Source of the DNA: Acinetobacter piscicola
GTDB taxonomy: Bacteria; Pseudomonadota; Gammaproteobacteria; Pseudomonadales; Moraxellaceae
Reading direction: 5' to 3'
NCBI RefSeq assembly: GCF_002233755.1
Contig: NZ_NIFO01000005.1
Span: 62,001 to 126,000 of the forward strand
Length of the DNA stretch: 64,000 bases
The notes below the pieces were generated by a model. The model searched no databases and had not been told where the DNA came from. It saw only the letters and a program-made list of their open reading frames with translations. A program made the translations under genes and the position numbers. Positions 8,660 through 16,072 of this stretch are shown piece after piece; position 1 is the stretch's first letter; each line of letters begins with the position of its first letter.

Positions 8660-8854
8660 ATGAAAAAATCACAACTTCTATTAATATCATCTATTTTGTT
8701 AACTGCTCAAGTTGAAGCACAAACTGTGCCTTCCACTCAACAATTATCAAAAACAAATGAAAATGCTGAAGTTTCAGAAAATATTTTAGCAGCAAGTTGT
8801 AAAATGATGGATAATGAAAGCTTTGCTCGCATTATGACTGCTCGTTGTAACTAA
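8660..8854 (+). CDS. Putative secreted precursor peptide of a microcin-C-like system, 64 aa, C-terminal Asn
   Basis: It starts with a Sec-type signal peptide: basic MKKS, a hydrophobic LLLISSILLTA, and a likely cleavage site V-E-A|Q after residue 20, leaving 44 residues. The mature part is polar and Gln/Asn/Ser-rich, and ends in a tail that contains two cysteines and finishes ...MTARCN. A C-terminal Asn is the residue that MccB enzymes adenylate in microcin C, and the next gene is MccB-like. A strong TTGGAGAA ribosome site precedes the ATG, and a near-consensus promoter lies upstream. E. coli MccA is only 7 residues, but longer precursors of about 20-42 residues are known. A signal peptide is unusual. 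The role as substrate is inferred from context and the terminal residue; it could alternatively be an unrelated small exported protein. Confidence 0.6.
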   Translation: MKKSQLLLISSILLTAQVEAQTVPSTQQLSKTNENAEVSENILAASCKMMDNESFARIMTARCN

Positions 8855-8885
8855 TATACTAAACAAATAAGTTTAATATATTTCC

Positions 8886-8914
8886 ATGGTAGATTTTTAA
8901 AAAAAATCTACCAT
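8886..8914 (+). terminator. Hairpin between peptide gene and adenylyltransferase gene (probable attenuator)
   Basis: A perfect 13-bp inverted repeat ATGGTAGATTTTT / AAAAATCTACCAT (8886-8898 with 8902-8914) has a 3-base loop, 31 bases after the peptide stop. There is no long T run after it, so it should stop or process transcripts only partly. In the E. coli mcc operon a stem-loop after mccA likewise gives many more peptide messages than enzyme messages. Confidence 0.65.
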
Positions 8915-8992
8915 TTGTACTAAAAACAACCGATCCCCATTTAATGAAATGCAAAATATAATTTATAACTTTATACCATAAAAAGAGGTATC

Positions 8993-9961
8993 ATGGATTC
9001 AATTTTCACTATTATAAATTCAGAGAATGTAACTATTGAAAAAGGTCTTGTGTATGTTAATAATAAATCAATAGGATTAATATGCCCGACTGTTCTTGAA
9101 GGTTTTACAGATGATAAGATAACACACATTTTTGGGCCTAAAGGAATTTCAGAAATATTAGATTATAATCCAGAAAAAATTTTGGAGTCCTTAATCGATG
9201 TTGGAGCAATTATTTTTGGAGCTACCGAAGACGAAGTATTACTCTCTAAGAAATACATTGATGATCCAGTATATAGTCGAACTTTTTCATATATATCTTC
9301 ATCAGTTAAAAACTGCTCAGAATTAAACCAAGCTATGAATTATATTATTAATGCTAAAGTAGCGATAATAGGATGTGGAGGTATTGGGTCTATTTCAGCA
9401 ATTTTATTGGCAGGTGCTGGAATAAAAAATTTGACATTAATTGATGGAGATACTATTGAGAAAAGTAATTTAAATCGTCAAATTTTATGGAATAAAAATG
9501 ATATTGGAAAATTTAAAATTGATGTATTAAACAAAGTTATTAATGACAGATTTGATGGTATTAATTGTCAATTAATATTTGAAAAAATATCAGAAAATAT
9601 GAAATTAAATACTAATTTTGATATAATTATTGTAACAGCTGATGAGCCACTAAGCTTGTATAAAAATTTAATGGAAAGTAATAAACATTTACCCCCTACT
9701 AACTTTATAGGTTCTGGTTATGTTCAAAATAATCTCACATTAACTATTGGTAACCTATATAAAAATCATGAAACTAAAGATAATTTTTTTTGGAAAAGAA
9801 ATCCTTTTTTCATAGGACCCAGTTTTGGTCCATCAAATATTGAATTAGCAGGTATTATTTCATCTTTTGCATTAAACAAAATTGCTCATAATTCTAATGT
9901 AAGTAGTTTCTCATCAATATGGGACTCCACAAAATTTCCTAGGGAGATATTAAGTGTCTGA
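8993..9961 (+). CDS. MccB-like ThiF-family peptide adenylyltransferase, 322 aa
   Basis: An E1-like enzyme expected to activate a peptide C-terminus with ATP; MccB converts the terminal Asn of MccA to a phosphoramidate-linked AMP. The N-terminal ~95 residues resemble MccB's peptide-clamp region and lead into YSRTFSY, as in MccB (YSRNF). The adenylation domain has IIGCGGIGS (residues 125-133), LIDGDTIEKSNLNRQ (about 149-163) and GKFKID (about 172-177), aligning closely with MccB from memory. GSGYVQNN and the FGPSN segment match MccB's GYVND and APVNN. E. coli MccB carries two CxxC zinc pairs; none is present here, and it is about 30 residues shorter. The start has AGAGG 3 bases upstream. The gene is very AT-rich and overlaps the HIT gene by 8 bases. 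Confidence 0.8.
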   Translation: MDSIFTIINSENVTIEKGLVYVNNKSIGLICPTVLEGFTDDKITHIFGPKGISEILDYNPEKILESLIDVGAIIFGATEDEVLLSKKYIDDPVYSRTFSYISSSVKNCSELNQAMNYIINAKVAIIGCGGIGSISAILLAGAGIKNLTLIDGDTIEKSNLNRQILWNKNDIGKFKIDVLNKVINDRFDGINCQLIFEKISENMKLNTNFDIIIVTADEPLSLYKNLMESNKHLPPTNFIGSGYVQNNLTLTIGNLYKNHETKDNFFWKRNPFFIGPSFGPSNIELAGIISSFALNKIAHNSNVSSFSSIWDSTKFPREILSV

Positions 9962-10421
9962 AAACTGTATTTTTTGCAAAATTGTAAATAATGAATTACC
10001 TCATCATCTTATTGATAGTAATGAAAAATTTATGGCTTTTCTAACTATATTTCCAAATACCCTAGGTGCAACTGTCATCATACCAAAAAAACATTATTCT
10101 AGTTATGCATTTGATTTAAGTGATGATACTCTATCTGAATTAGTTATATATTCAAAAAAAATTGCACAGAAATTGGATAATTTTTTTGAAGATGTCGGTA
10201 GAACAGCATTAGTTTTTGAAGGTTTTGGGGTTGATCATGTTCATGCCAAACTGTTTCCAATGCATGGAACTAAACTAACACATGAAAATTGGAAGCCTAT
10301 AAAATCTTCTGTAGAAAAATTTTTTGATCAATATGAAGGATACATTTCTTCCCATGATTTTAAAAGAGAAGATGACTCGAAGCTAGCTTTATTAGCTGAA
10401 AAAATTAGAAACTTTGAATGA
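9954..10421 (+). CDS. HIT-family hydrolase, probable self-immunity phosphoramidase, 155 aa
   Basis: A histidine-triad nucleotide hydrolase. The N-terminus has CIFCKIVNNELPHHLIDSNE (C5 and C8, the usual HIT CxxC), the core has GATVIIPKKHYSSY, and the active site reads FGVDHVHAKLFPMHG with H95, H97 and K99. The middle His, the nucleophile of HINT proteins, is kept; the third triad position is Lys rather than His. Related HIT proteins (MccH type) in microcin C clusters cleave the P-N bond of the processed toxin and give immunity. It starts at a GTG inside the end of the mccB-like gene, with GGGAG upstream, so the two are translationally coupled. This link to MccB is the main reason to infer immunity; general nucleotide scavenging is the alternative. 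Confidence 0.82.
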   Translation: MSENCIFCKIVNNELPHHLIDSNEKFMAFLTIFPNTLGATVIIPKKHYSSYAFDLSDDTLSELVIYSKKIAQKLDNFFEDVGRTALVFEGFGVDHVHAKLFPMHGTKLTHENWKPIKSSVEKFFDQYEGYISSHDFKREDDSKLALLAEKIRNFE

Positions 10422-10480
10422 CTATTTCTCAAATTGACAACTTTAGTATAGCTAGAGATGACTATGCATTAATTATGTAA
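10418..10480 (+). CDS. Possible coupled micro-ORF after the HIT gene, 20 aa
   Basis: The ATG at 10418 overlaps the HIT stop codon as ATGA, the classical arrangement for coupled genes, and opens a 20-residue frame (MTISQIDNFSIARDDYALIM) ending in TAA at 10478. A hairpin follows 11 bases later. It could be a real short peptide, the remaining start of a truncated third gene such as an exporter or acetyltransferase, or chance. It has no recognisable family. Confidence 0.25.
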   Translation: MTISQIDNFSIARDDYALIM

Positions 10481-10846
10481 AATATTTTAGTGTAGCCTTT
10501 TAGATAGTTACAAAAGGCTACGGCTGGTAAATTCAGCATTTATTATAAAGAATTTCATTATTTTTCATCCCACAGCTACGATTAATATCTTTTATTTAAT
10601 AACTAAGAGGGATTAGATTCTCTAAGATAAAGAGTAAAGCTAGTAAATAATAAACCAGTAACCACAGGAATGTAAATGATTGTATATGTTAAATTTGAAT
10701 ATCTTAAAATTTCAAACTAACTATCCTATAAAGATAATTAGTTACTAAGTCATTATTATTTTAAATGATAAATCTTTCAAAGATATTACCGTATAGCACA
10801 AAATAAACTTTATAAATTTAAAAATACATACAAGGGAATTGTATAT
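10422..10846. other. Intergenic region between the HIT gene and the TonB-dependent receptor
   Basis: 425 bases, AT-rich. It holds the micro-ORF at 10418-10480 and a 10-bp hairpin GTAGCCTTTT / AAAAGGCTAC (10492-10501 with 10512-10521) that probably ends the island's transcript, although no T run follows. The remainder must contain the receptor's promoter. I looked for a Fur box (GATAATGATAATCATTATC) and saw only weak partial matches. Confidence 0.5.
10492..10521 (+). terminator. Terminator-like hairpin closing the peptide island
   Basis: A perfect 10-bp stem GTAGCCTTTT / AAAAGGCTAC with a 10-base loop, just after the micro-ORF. There is no following U tract, so it may act as a 3' stabiliser rather than a strong intrinsic terminator. 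Confidence 0.5.
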
Positions 10847-12760
10847 ATGCGTTACCGTTTCAATATAGGTTTTTTCATATTTATTGTCTCAAGTACATGC
10901 TACGCCGAACAAGCTGTCGATCAAAATGCAGTGACCTCTGCAGAAGATGCTTTTGGCGTAACTGTCGGTACTGAATCTCTAGGGGTTTATAACAATAGTA
11001 ATGTTAGGGGGTTCTCACCAAACGCAGCAGGAAATTATCGTATCGAAGGATTATATTTTGACCGACAAGCCAGTATAAATAATCGTATACAATCTGGTTC
11101 AAGTATTCGAGTTGGTTCTGCCGCTCAAGGTTATGCCTTTCCATCACCCACAGGAATTATTGATATTCATTTAAAAGACAGCGGTAATGAAAGCTCTTTT
11201 AAACCGAAAGTAACCTATGGAGCATACGGGACTTACGGTATTGAACTTGATGGAAAAATGCCAATCATTGAAGATAAATTCAGTGTTGCTGCAGGAACAT
11301 CTGCTTTTAAAAACTACTATGGTGATGGGGGGAATTCTTCATCAGCATCGTTTGGTATTGTACCTCGTTGGAAACCAGACCCTCGAATCGAAGTAATATT
11401 TTTTGCAGGTAGTAGCTATTATTTTGATGAAACCACACCCGGTACTTATATTACCGATGGTAAATTTTTTCCCAATAATATCAAACGGGGTCATTATCCA
11501 GGTCCAGAATGGGCTATATCAGATTCGATAAGTACCAATTTAGGGACAATTGCAAAAGGTGCTTTTGGTGAATGGACTGTCCGAATGGGAAGATTTTATT
11601 CACAATTTGATATAGAAACGTCTTACGCAAACCTGTTTAAGTTAAGTGAGAATGGTGATATAGCTCGAACTATTGTTGCATACCCGTCTTCTAAATCTTC
11701 ATCCTCAAGTGGTGAAATTCGAGTTTCACGGTCATTTGATGAAGGTCCTCGTAAACACTTACTTACGGCTTCACTACGTGATCGAACTGTAGATAGTACT
11801 TACGGTGGAGGAGACAGTGCTAATTTTGAAACAAATAATATCAATGATGCAATAAACCCTACCCGTCCTAATTTTCAATTTGGTTTGAAAACTAAGGATA
11901 CGATTAAACAAGTGACAGGTGCCGCATCTTATGGGCTTGTGTGGGATCATATTGGTCAAGCCACTCTAGGCTTACAACGGACATCTTATAACAAAGAAGT
12001 AAATGATCCAGATGCACCTTTCAGTAAGAAAAGTAATGATTTGTGGCTACCATCTTTAAGTATTTCAGCACCCATTACTCAAAATATTTCCTTTTATACA
12101 AGTTATGTCAAAGGTGTAGAAGATGCAGGTGTTGCACCCAGTTACGCAGAGAATGGTAATCAAGTCTTAGCTGCAATCCAAACAAAACAGTGGGATGCTG
12201 GTATACAATGGAAATTGGGTAAGCAATCTAATTTTATTCTAGGTTATTACGATATTGAAAAACCTTATCTTGCTTTGAGCCAATCCAATCATTATGGGAC
12301 TTTAGGTAAAGAAGTTCATCAAGGTTTTGAGTTGAGCCTAACCACAAATCCTATTCAAGATTTAACGATAGTTGCTGGTGCTGTGCTATCAAAACCACGT
12401 GTGAGTGATGTGATTTCAACAAATGAAACAATTGGTAAACGACCAGTTGCCCAATCTGATTATATTGCTCAATTGAGTTTAGATTATAATTTGCCGTTCT
12501 TGGAAAATATGTCGATTGATGCGAGTGTGAATTATCAAAGCAGCCAAGCAGCAACTGTTGATAATGTGATGATTTTACCAAGCTATATCACCCTAGATTT
12601 AGGCGCACGTTATCAATTTAAAATAGGCAATACGCCGATAAGACTGCGTGTCCTAGCAACCAATCTCACCAATAAATATACATATGCTGTTCTAGGAAAT
12701 GGTGTCTATGAACCGATTGAAAAGTTAGGCGTTTCAGCATCGCTCTCTACTCAATTTTAA
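10847..12760 (+). CDS. TonB-dependent outer-membrane receptor, 637 aa
   Basis: A predicted 22-strand outer-membrane importer. It has a signal peptide ending SSTCYA|EQ at about residue 20, then a compact plug with NVRGFSPNAAGNYRIEGLYF and IRVGSAAQGYAFPSPTGIID. A long beta-barrel with alternating aromatic strands ends in Phe (SLSTQF), as barrel proteins do. At 637 aa it is small for a siderophore receptor, and the plug lacks the long N-terminal signalling domain. Start: AGGGAA 9 bases before the ATG. Codon use looks like the rest of the chromosome, unlike the AT-rich genes just before it. It may therefore belong with the sulfur operon on the far side of the island (uptake of organosulfur compounds). 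The alternative is that it imports or exports the microcin-like peptide. Confidence 0.85.
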   Translation: MRYRFNIGFFIFIVSSTCYAEQAVDQNAVTSAEDAFGVTVGTESLGVYNNSNVRGFSPNAAGNYRIEGLYFDRQASINNRIQSGSSIRVGSAAQGYAFPSPTGIIDIHLKDSGNESSFKPKVTYGAYGTYGIELDGKMPIIEDKFSVAAGTSAFKNYYGDGGNSSSASFGIVPRWKPDPRIEVIFFAGSSYYFDETTPGTYITDGKFFPNNIKRGHYPGPEWAISDSISTNLGTIAKGAFGEWTVRMGRFYSQFDIETSYANLFKLSENGDIARTIVAYPSSKSSSSSGEIRVSRSFDEGPRKHLLTASLRDRTVDSTYGGGDSANFETNNINDAINPTRPNFQFGLKTKDTIKQVTGAASYGLVWDHIGQATLGLQRTSYNKEVNDPDAPFSKKSNDLWLPSLSISAPITQNISFYTSYVKGVEDAGVAPSYAENGNQVLAAIQTKQWDAGIQWKLGKQSNFILGYYDIEKPYLALSQSNHYGTLGKEVHQGFELSLTTNPIQDLTIVAGAVLSKPRVSDVISTNETIGKRPVAQSDYIAQLSLDYNLPFLENMSIDASVNYQSSQAATVDNVMILPSYITLDLGARYQFKIGNTPIRLRVLATNLTNKYTYAVLGNGVYEPIEKLGVSASLSTQF

Positions 12761-12762
12761 AT

Positions 12763-12792
12763 TTTATTCTCCAACATATATTGGAGAATAAA
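12763..12792 (+). terminator. Terminator after the TonB-dependent receptor
   Basis: A 12-bp inverted repeat TTTATTCTCCAA / TTGGAGAATAAA with a 6-base loop, directly after the receptor stop. Confidence 0.65.
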
Positions 12793-12931
12793 TAAACCCA
12801 TTGATACCAAATAAACAATTTAAACCTAGATCATGACGATCCATTTAAAACTTATGCCTTAGACCTGACTTTGTCATGGCTTTCATGTAAAATCAGCGAC
12901 AATTTTTATATAACACTGTGTGAGTCACTTC

Positions 12932-14023
12932 ATGGGTTTTAATTGCGGTATTGTCGGCTTGCCGAACGTTGGTAAATCTACACTTTTCAATGCATTGACT
13001 AAAGCTGCTATTGCTGCGGAAAACTTCCCATTCTGTACCATTGAACCAAATACAGGCATCGTACCTGTACCTGATCCACGTTTAGACAAATTAACAGCGA
13101 TTGTAAAACCACAACGTGTTATTCCAACCACAATGGAATTTGTAGACATCGCAGGTTTAGTTGCAGGTGCATCTAAAGGTGAAGGTTTGGGTAACCAATT
13201 CCTTGCAAACATCCGTGAAACTGATGCAATTGCTCACGTTGTGCGTTGTTTTGAAGATGAAAATGTTATCCATGTGAATGGTAAAATTGATCCATTAGAT
13301 GATATCGCAACAATCAACACTGAACTTGCACTAGCAGACTTAGAAACTGTTGCAAAAGCAATTACTCGTTTGGCAAAATCAGCGAAAAGTGGTGACAAAG
13401 AAGCACTTGCGACTAAAGCTGTATTAGAAAAAATCCAACCGTTATTGGATGAAGGCAAGCCTGCTCGTGCTGCTGATTTAGATGATGATGAACGTAAATC
13501 AGTTCGTGGTTTTGGTTTAATGACTTTAAAACCAACCATGTATATTGCTAACGTTGCAGAAGATGGTTTTGAAAATAACCCACATTTAGATGCTGTTAAA
13601 AAATTAGCTGCTGAAGAAAATGCAATTGTTGTTCCATTATGCAACCAAATCGAAGCTGAAATTTCACTGCTTGAAGATGAAGATCGTGCAGAGTTTCTTG
13701 AAGCTTTGGGTATGGAAGAACCGGGCCTAAACGTGGTGATTCGTGCAGGTTATTCATTGCTTGGTCTACAAACTTACTTCACAGCAGGCGTACAAGAAGT
13801 ACGTGCTTGGACAGTTAAAGTTGGCGCAACTGCACCTCAAGCAGCGGGTGTGATTCACACCGACTTTGAAAAAGGCTTTATTCGTGCTGAATGTGTTGCA
13901 TATGATGACTTCATTCAATTCAACGGCGAATCTGGTGCAAAAGAAGCAGGTAAATGGCGCTTAGAAGGCAAAACTTACGTGGTTCAAGACGGCGACGTTT
14001 TACACTTCCGTTTTAATGTTTAA
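12932..14023 (+). CDS. ychF: Redox-regulated ribosome-associated ATPase YchF (Obg family), 363 aa
   Basis: A P-loop NTPase of the Obg/YchF group that binds ribosomes and hydrolyses ATP. It has G1 GLPNVGKST near the N-terminus, G3 [20 protein letters not shown], and at the C-terminus the TGS-like domain ([20 protein letters not shown]) ending FRFNV. In place of the GTPase NKxD motif it has the N-x-x-E form CNQIEAE, the known reason YchF prefers ATP. ATG 12932 gives the standard 363-aa protein MGFNCGIVG; an in-frame GTG at 12920 would add four residues. A good terminator follows. Confidence 0.97.
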   Translation: MGFNCGIVGLPNVGKSTLFNALTKAAIAAENFPFCTIEPNTGIVPVPDPRLDKLTAIVKPQRVIPTTMEFVDIAGLVAGASKGEGLGNQFLANIRETDAIAHVVRCFEDENVIHVNGKIDPLDDIATINTELALADLETVAKAITRLAKSAKSGDKEALATKAVLEKIQPLLDEGKPARAADLDDDERKSVRGFGLMTLKPTMYIANVAEDGFENNPHLDAVKKLAAEENAIVVPLCNQIEAEISLLEDEDRAEFLEALGMEEPGLNVVIRAGYSLLGLQTYFTAGVQEVRAWTVKVGATAPQAAGVIHTDFEKGFIRAECVAYDDFIQFNGESGAKEAGKWRLEGKTYVVQDGDVLHFRFNV

Positions 14024-14070
14024 TTCTTAGATAAATCTTTTCAATAGATTTGTAAGATAAAACAGAAATA

Positions 14071-14100
14071 AAAAATGCCCTGATGATTCAGGGCATTTTT
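14071..14100. terminator. Bidirectional terminator between ychF and the DUF962 gene
   Basis: A perfect 13-bp stem AAAAATGCCCTGA / TCAGGGCATTTTT with a 4-base loop and T runs on both strands, between convergent genes. Confidence 0.9.
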
Positions 14101-14130
14101 TAATCTTAACTTAACATTAGAATCATCAGT

Positions 14131-14661
14131 TTATACATGTACTGCTTTGGCATCCATTTCAGCACGTTGTTTCTTTGCAGCTTCTAACATTCTCGCTTGT
14201 AAATCTTTACGCAAACCCAGTAGGAATACAAACTCAGCCAAAACGAATAAAGGACCAATGGCTAATCCAACAAGATCATCAACAAATGCAGGTTTTTTCT
14301 TTTCATAAAAATGCCCAACAAATTGGAATACCCAACCCACTACAAAGATGCCGATACTTAATATTAACCAAGTACCCATATCCATCTGAGCAATTTTATA
14401 TGCAAATGGATATGCAATCGCAAAGATCAGCAACATCAAGCCACCAAAGATTTTGTCGAGACTTAAGTAATAAACCACACTCGCCACGATCAAAACTAAA
14501 GCTAAGGTAAGATCAAAACCTGCGATCATGACCCCTGCTCTAGCGGTTAAACATATAATTGAAAACACAATCATAGGAATACCAATAAAATGTGTCATGA
14601 CATTTTTATGATCTAGGTGGTACGCAGCATATTGACTCAGTAACTGCTCAAGCTTTGACAT
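14131..14661 (-). CDS. DUF962 / Mpo1-like membrane protein, 176 aa
   Basis: An integral inner-membrane protein of the DUF962 (YGL010w/Mpo1) family; yeast Mpo1 is an Fe-dependent dioxygenase of 2-hydroxy fatty acids. The N-terminus SKLEQLLSQYAAYHLDHKNV followed by MTHFIGIPMIVFSI shows the family histidines (H-x-x-H-K-N and T-H-F-I-G-I-P). The segment FVVGWVFQFVGHFYEKKKPA carries the second conserved GH-x-x-E-K-x-P-A motif. Four or so membrane spans are apparent. The C-terminal tail is basic and cytoplasmic. AGGA precedes the ATG. Lipid alpha-oxidation or membrane maintenance is inferred from the family only. Confidence 0.85.
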   Translation of the reverse strand: MSKLEQLLSQYAAYHLDHKNVMTHFIGIPMIVFSIICLTARAGVMIAGFDLTLALVLIVASVVYYLSLDKIFGGLMLLIFAIAYPFAYKIAQMDMGTWLILSIGIFVVGWVFQFVGHFYEKKKPAFVDDLVGLAIGPLFVLAEFVFLLGLRKDLQARMLEAAKKQRAEMDAKAVHV

Positions 14662-14777
14662 TTCAATCGTCCTTGTAAAATACTTTTATTCAATATATAA
14701 AAAAAACCAGATGTAAGTTGTCGGCTAAGTGACAATTACAAATAATTGATTTTTAAGACTCACCATAAGGATTGAAT

Positions 14778-15473
14778 GTGCTCACTGAAACGGAACTCAG
14801 CGTCTTACAAAATAATGTATGGTACTCACAACTACCGAGTCTATTTCAAGATTTTATTGTCAAACATGCGATACACTTATATGTAGAACGTGATCAAGCC
14901 ATATTTCATCATGGCGATACTTTCGATGGGATCTATGCTGTCATTCAAGGCAAAGTCCGCTTAGGCTATATAGATATAGAAGGCAATGAATCCATAGCAG
15001 CCATCGCTGAACCGATTATGTGGTTTGGTGAAATTTCACTGGTTGACCAGCAGCCTCGTTCACATCATGCGATTGCACTCGAAAAAAGTACGATTTTAAA
15101 AATTTCGAATACGGCCATTGAGGAAATACTTAGGGAGCATCCACAGTTTTGGTTTCATATTGCACAATTAACCAGTCAAAAATTACGTATTGCATTTCTT
15201 GAACTGATTGCAATTCAAACCTTAAACATCAGTCAAAGACTGGCTCAACGCCTCCTTTTTATTTTGAATGGCTACGGTAATCATGTGCAAATTGAAAACC
15301 ATATGATTCATCTATCACAGGAACAATTGGCCCAAATGCTGATGTGTTCAAGACAAACCATTAACCAAGAATTACACTTATTGGAACAACAAGGTATTTT
15401 AAAAATTGCCTTTAGAAAAGTGGAAATCCTTGATATTCAAAAGCTTCACGCACTGGCCTATTCCGCAATGTAA
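14778..15473 (+). CDS. Crp/Fnr-family transcriptional regulator, 231 aa
   Basis: A cyclic-nucleotide-binding-domain regulator: N-terminal beta-roll (IFHHGDTFDGIYAVIQGKVR, then IMWFGEISLVDQQPRSHHAI), a dimerisation helix, and a C-terminal winged HTH (HLSQEQLAQMLMCSRQTINQ, the recognition helix). It lacks an Fnr-type cysteine cluster, and the phosphate cassette is not a clear cAMP-binding match, so the ligand is unknown. GTG 14778 is chosen because AAGGA ends 6 bases upstream; an in-frame TTG at 14772 would lie too close. It is monocistronic and divergent from the DUF962 gene. Confidence 0.85.
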   Translation: MLTETELSVLQNNVWYSQLPSLFQDFIVKHAIHLYVERDQAIFHHGDTFDGIYAVIQGKVRLGYIDIEGNESIAAIAEPIMWFGEISLVDQQPRSHHAIALEKSTILKISNTAIEEILREHPQFWFHIAQLTSQKLRIAFLELIAIQTLNISQRLAQRLLFILNGYGNHVQIENHMIHLSQEQLAQMLMCSRQTINQELHLLEQQGILKIAFRKVEILDIQKLHALAYSAM

Positions 15474-15670
15474 GTATTGAAAATAAATCACGATAAAGTA
15501 CTTTATTAAATACTCAAAAATGATTGTTATTAATATTAAACTAAGCTTAAACAGTTGGAATCTATAATCATTTTTATCATTAAAATATACAAATGATCTA
15601 TTCCGCTTTACATGAAATAGATTTATATTTCAGTTTAGGCGCCGATGCCATGATACCAAAGACGAAAAAG

Positions 15671-16003
15671 ATGAAAAAAATCACAACACTTGTTACCGCT
15701 GGACTTTTCACAATACTCAGTGCTTCAGCTTTTGCATGCCCGAAAGGGACAACGCTGGTTGGTGGAACTGGACCAAACCATAAAGGTGGCTCATGTGTAG
15801 CGGCAAATGGTGCAGCTCAGAAAGCAAAAACCGAAACAACAAAAGCCAAAGCTGATGCGACCACTAAAGTTAAAGCTGAGACCGATGCAAAAGCCAAAGC
15901 GGCAACGCAAACAAAGGCTAAAGTTGAAACCAAAACTCAAATGACCAAAGATGCAAAAGATAAGGCAGTCAAAACAGCTTCAACAAATCCTTTGAAACCT
16001 TAA
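15671..16003 (+). CDS. Small exported Lys/Ala/Thr-rich protein, 110 aa
   Basis: The signal peptide MKKITTLVTAGLFTILSASA-FA leads to a mature start CPKGTTLVGGTGPNHKGGSC with two cysteines that could pair. It is followed by about 70 residues of low-complexity K-A-T-E sequence (repeats such as KAKTETTKAKADATT) that should form a charged helix or disordered tail. The start at 15671 is chosen for the signal peptide; an upstream frame extending to 15593 has no signal-like N-terminus. No named family is recognised. It is probably periplasmic or surface-associated. Codon use and composition of the tail suggest expansion by internal repeats. Confidence 0.65.
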   Translation: MKKITTLVTAGLFTILSASAFACPKGTTLVGGTGPNHKGGSCVAANGAAQKAKTETTKAKADATTKVKAETDAKAKAATQTKAKVETKTQMTKDAKDKAVKTASTNPLKP

Positions 16004-16072
16004 GCTTAATTCGACTAACGTCAGTTCGGGATAAACTCTGATGTAAGTTATTGAAAAGATAGATCAGGCATA

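Noticed and set aside
10690..10800. Possible Fur box upstream of the TonB receptor at 10847
   Set aside because: Only scattered GATAA and ATTATT words are present; no 19-base match comparable to the one at 29216.
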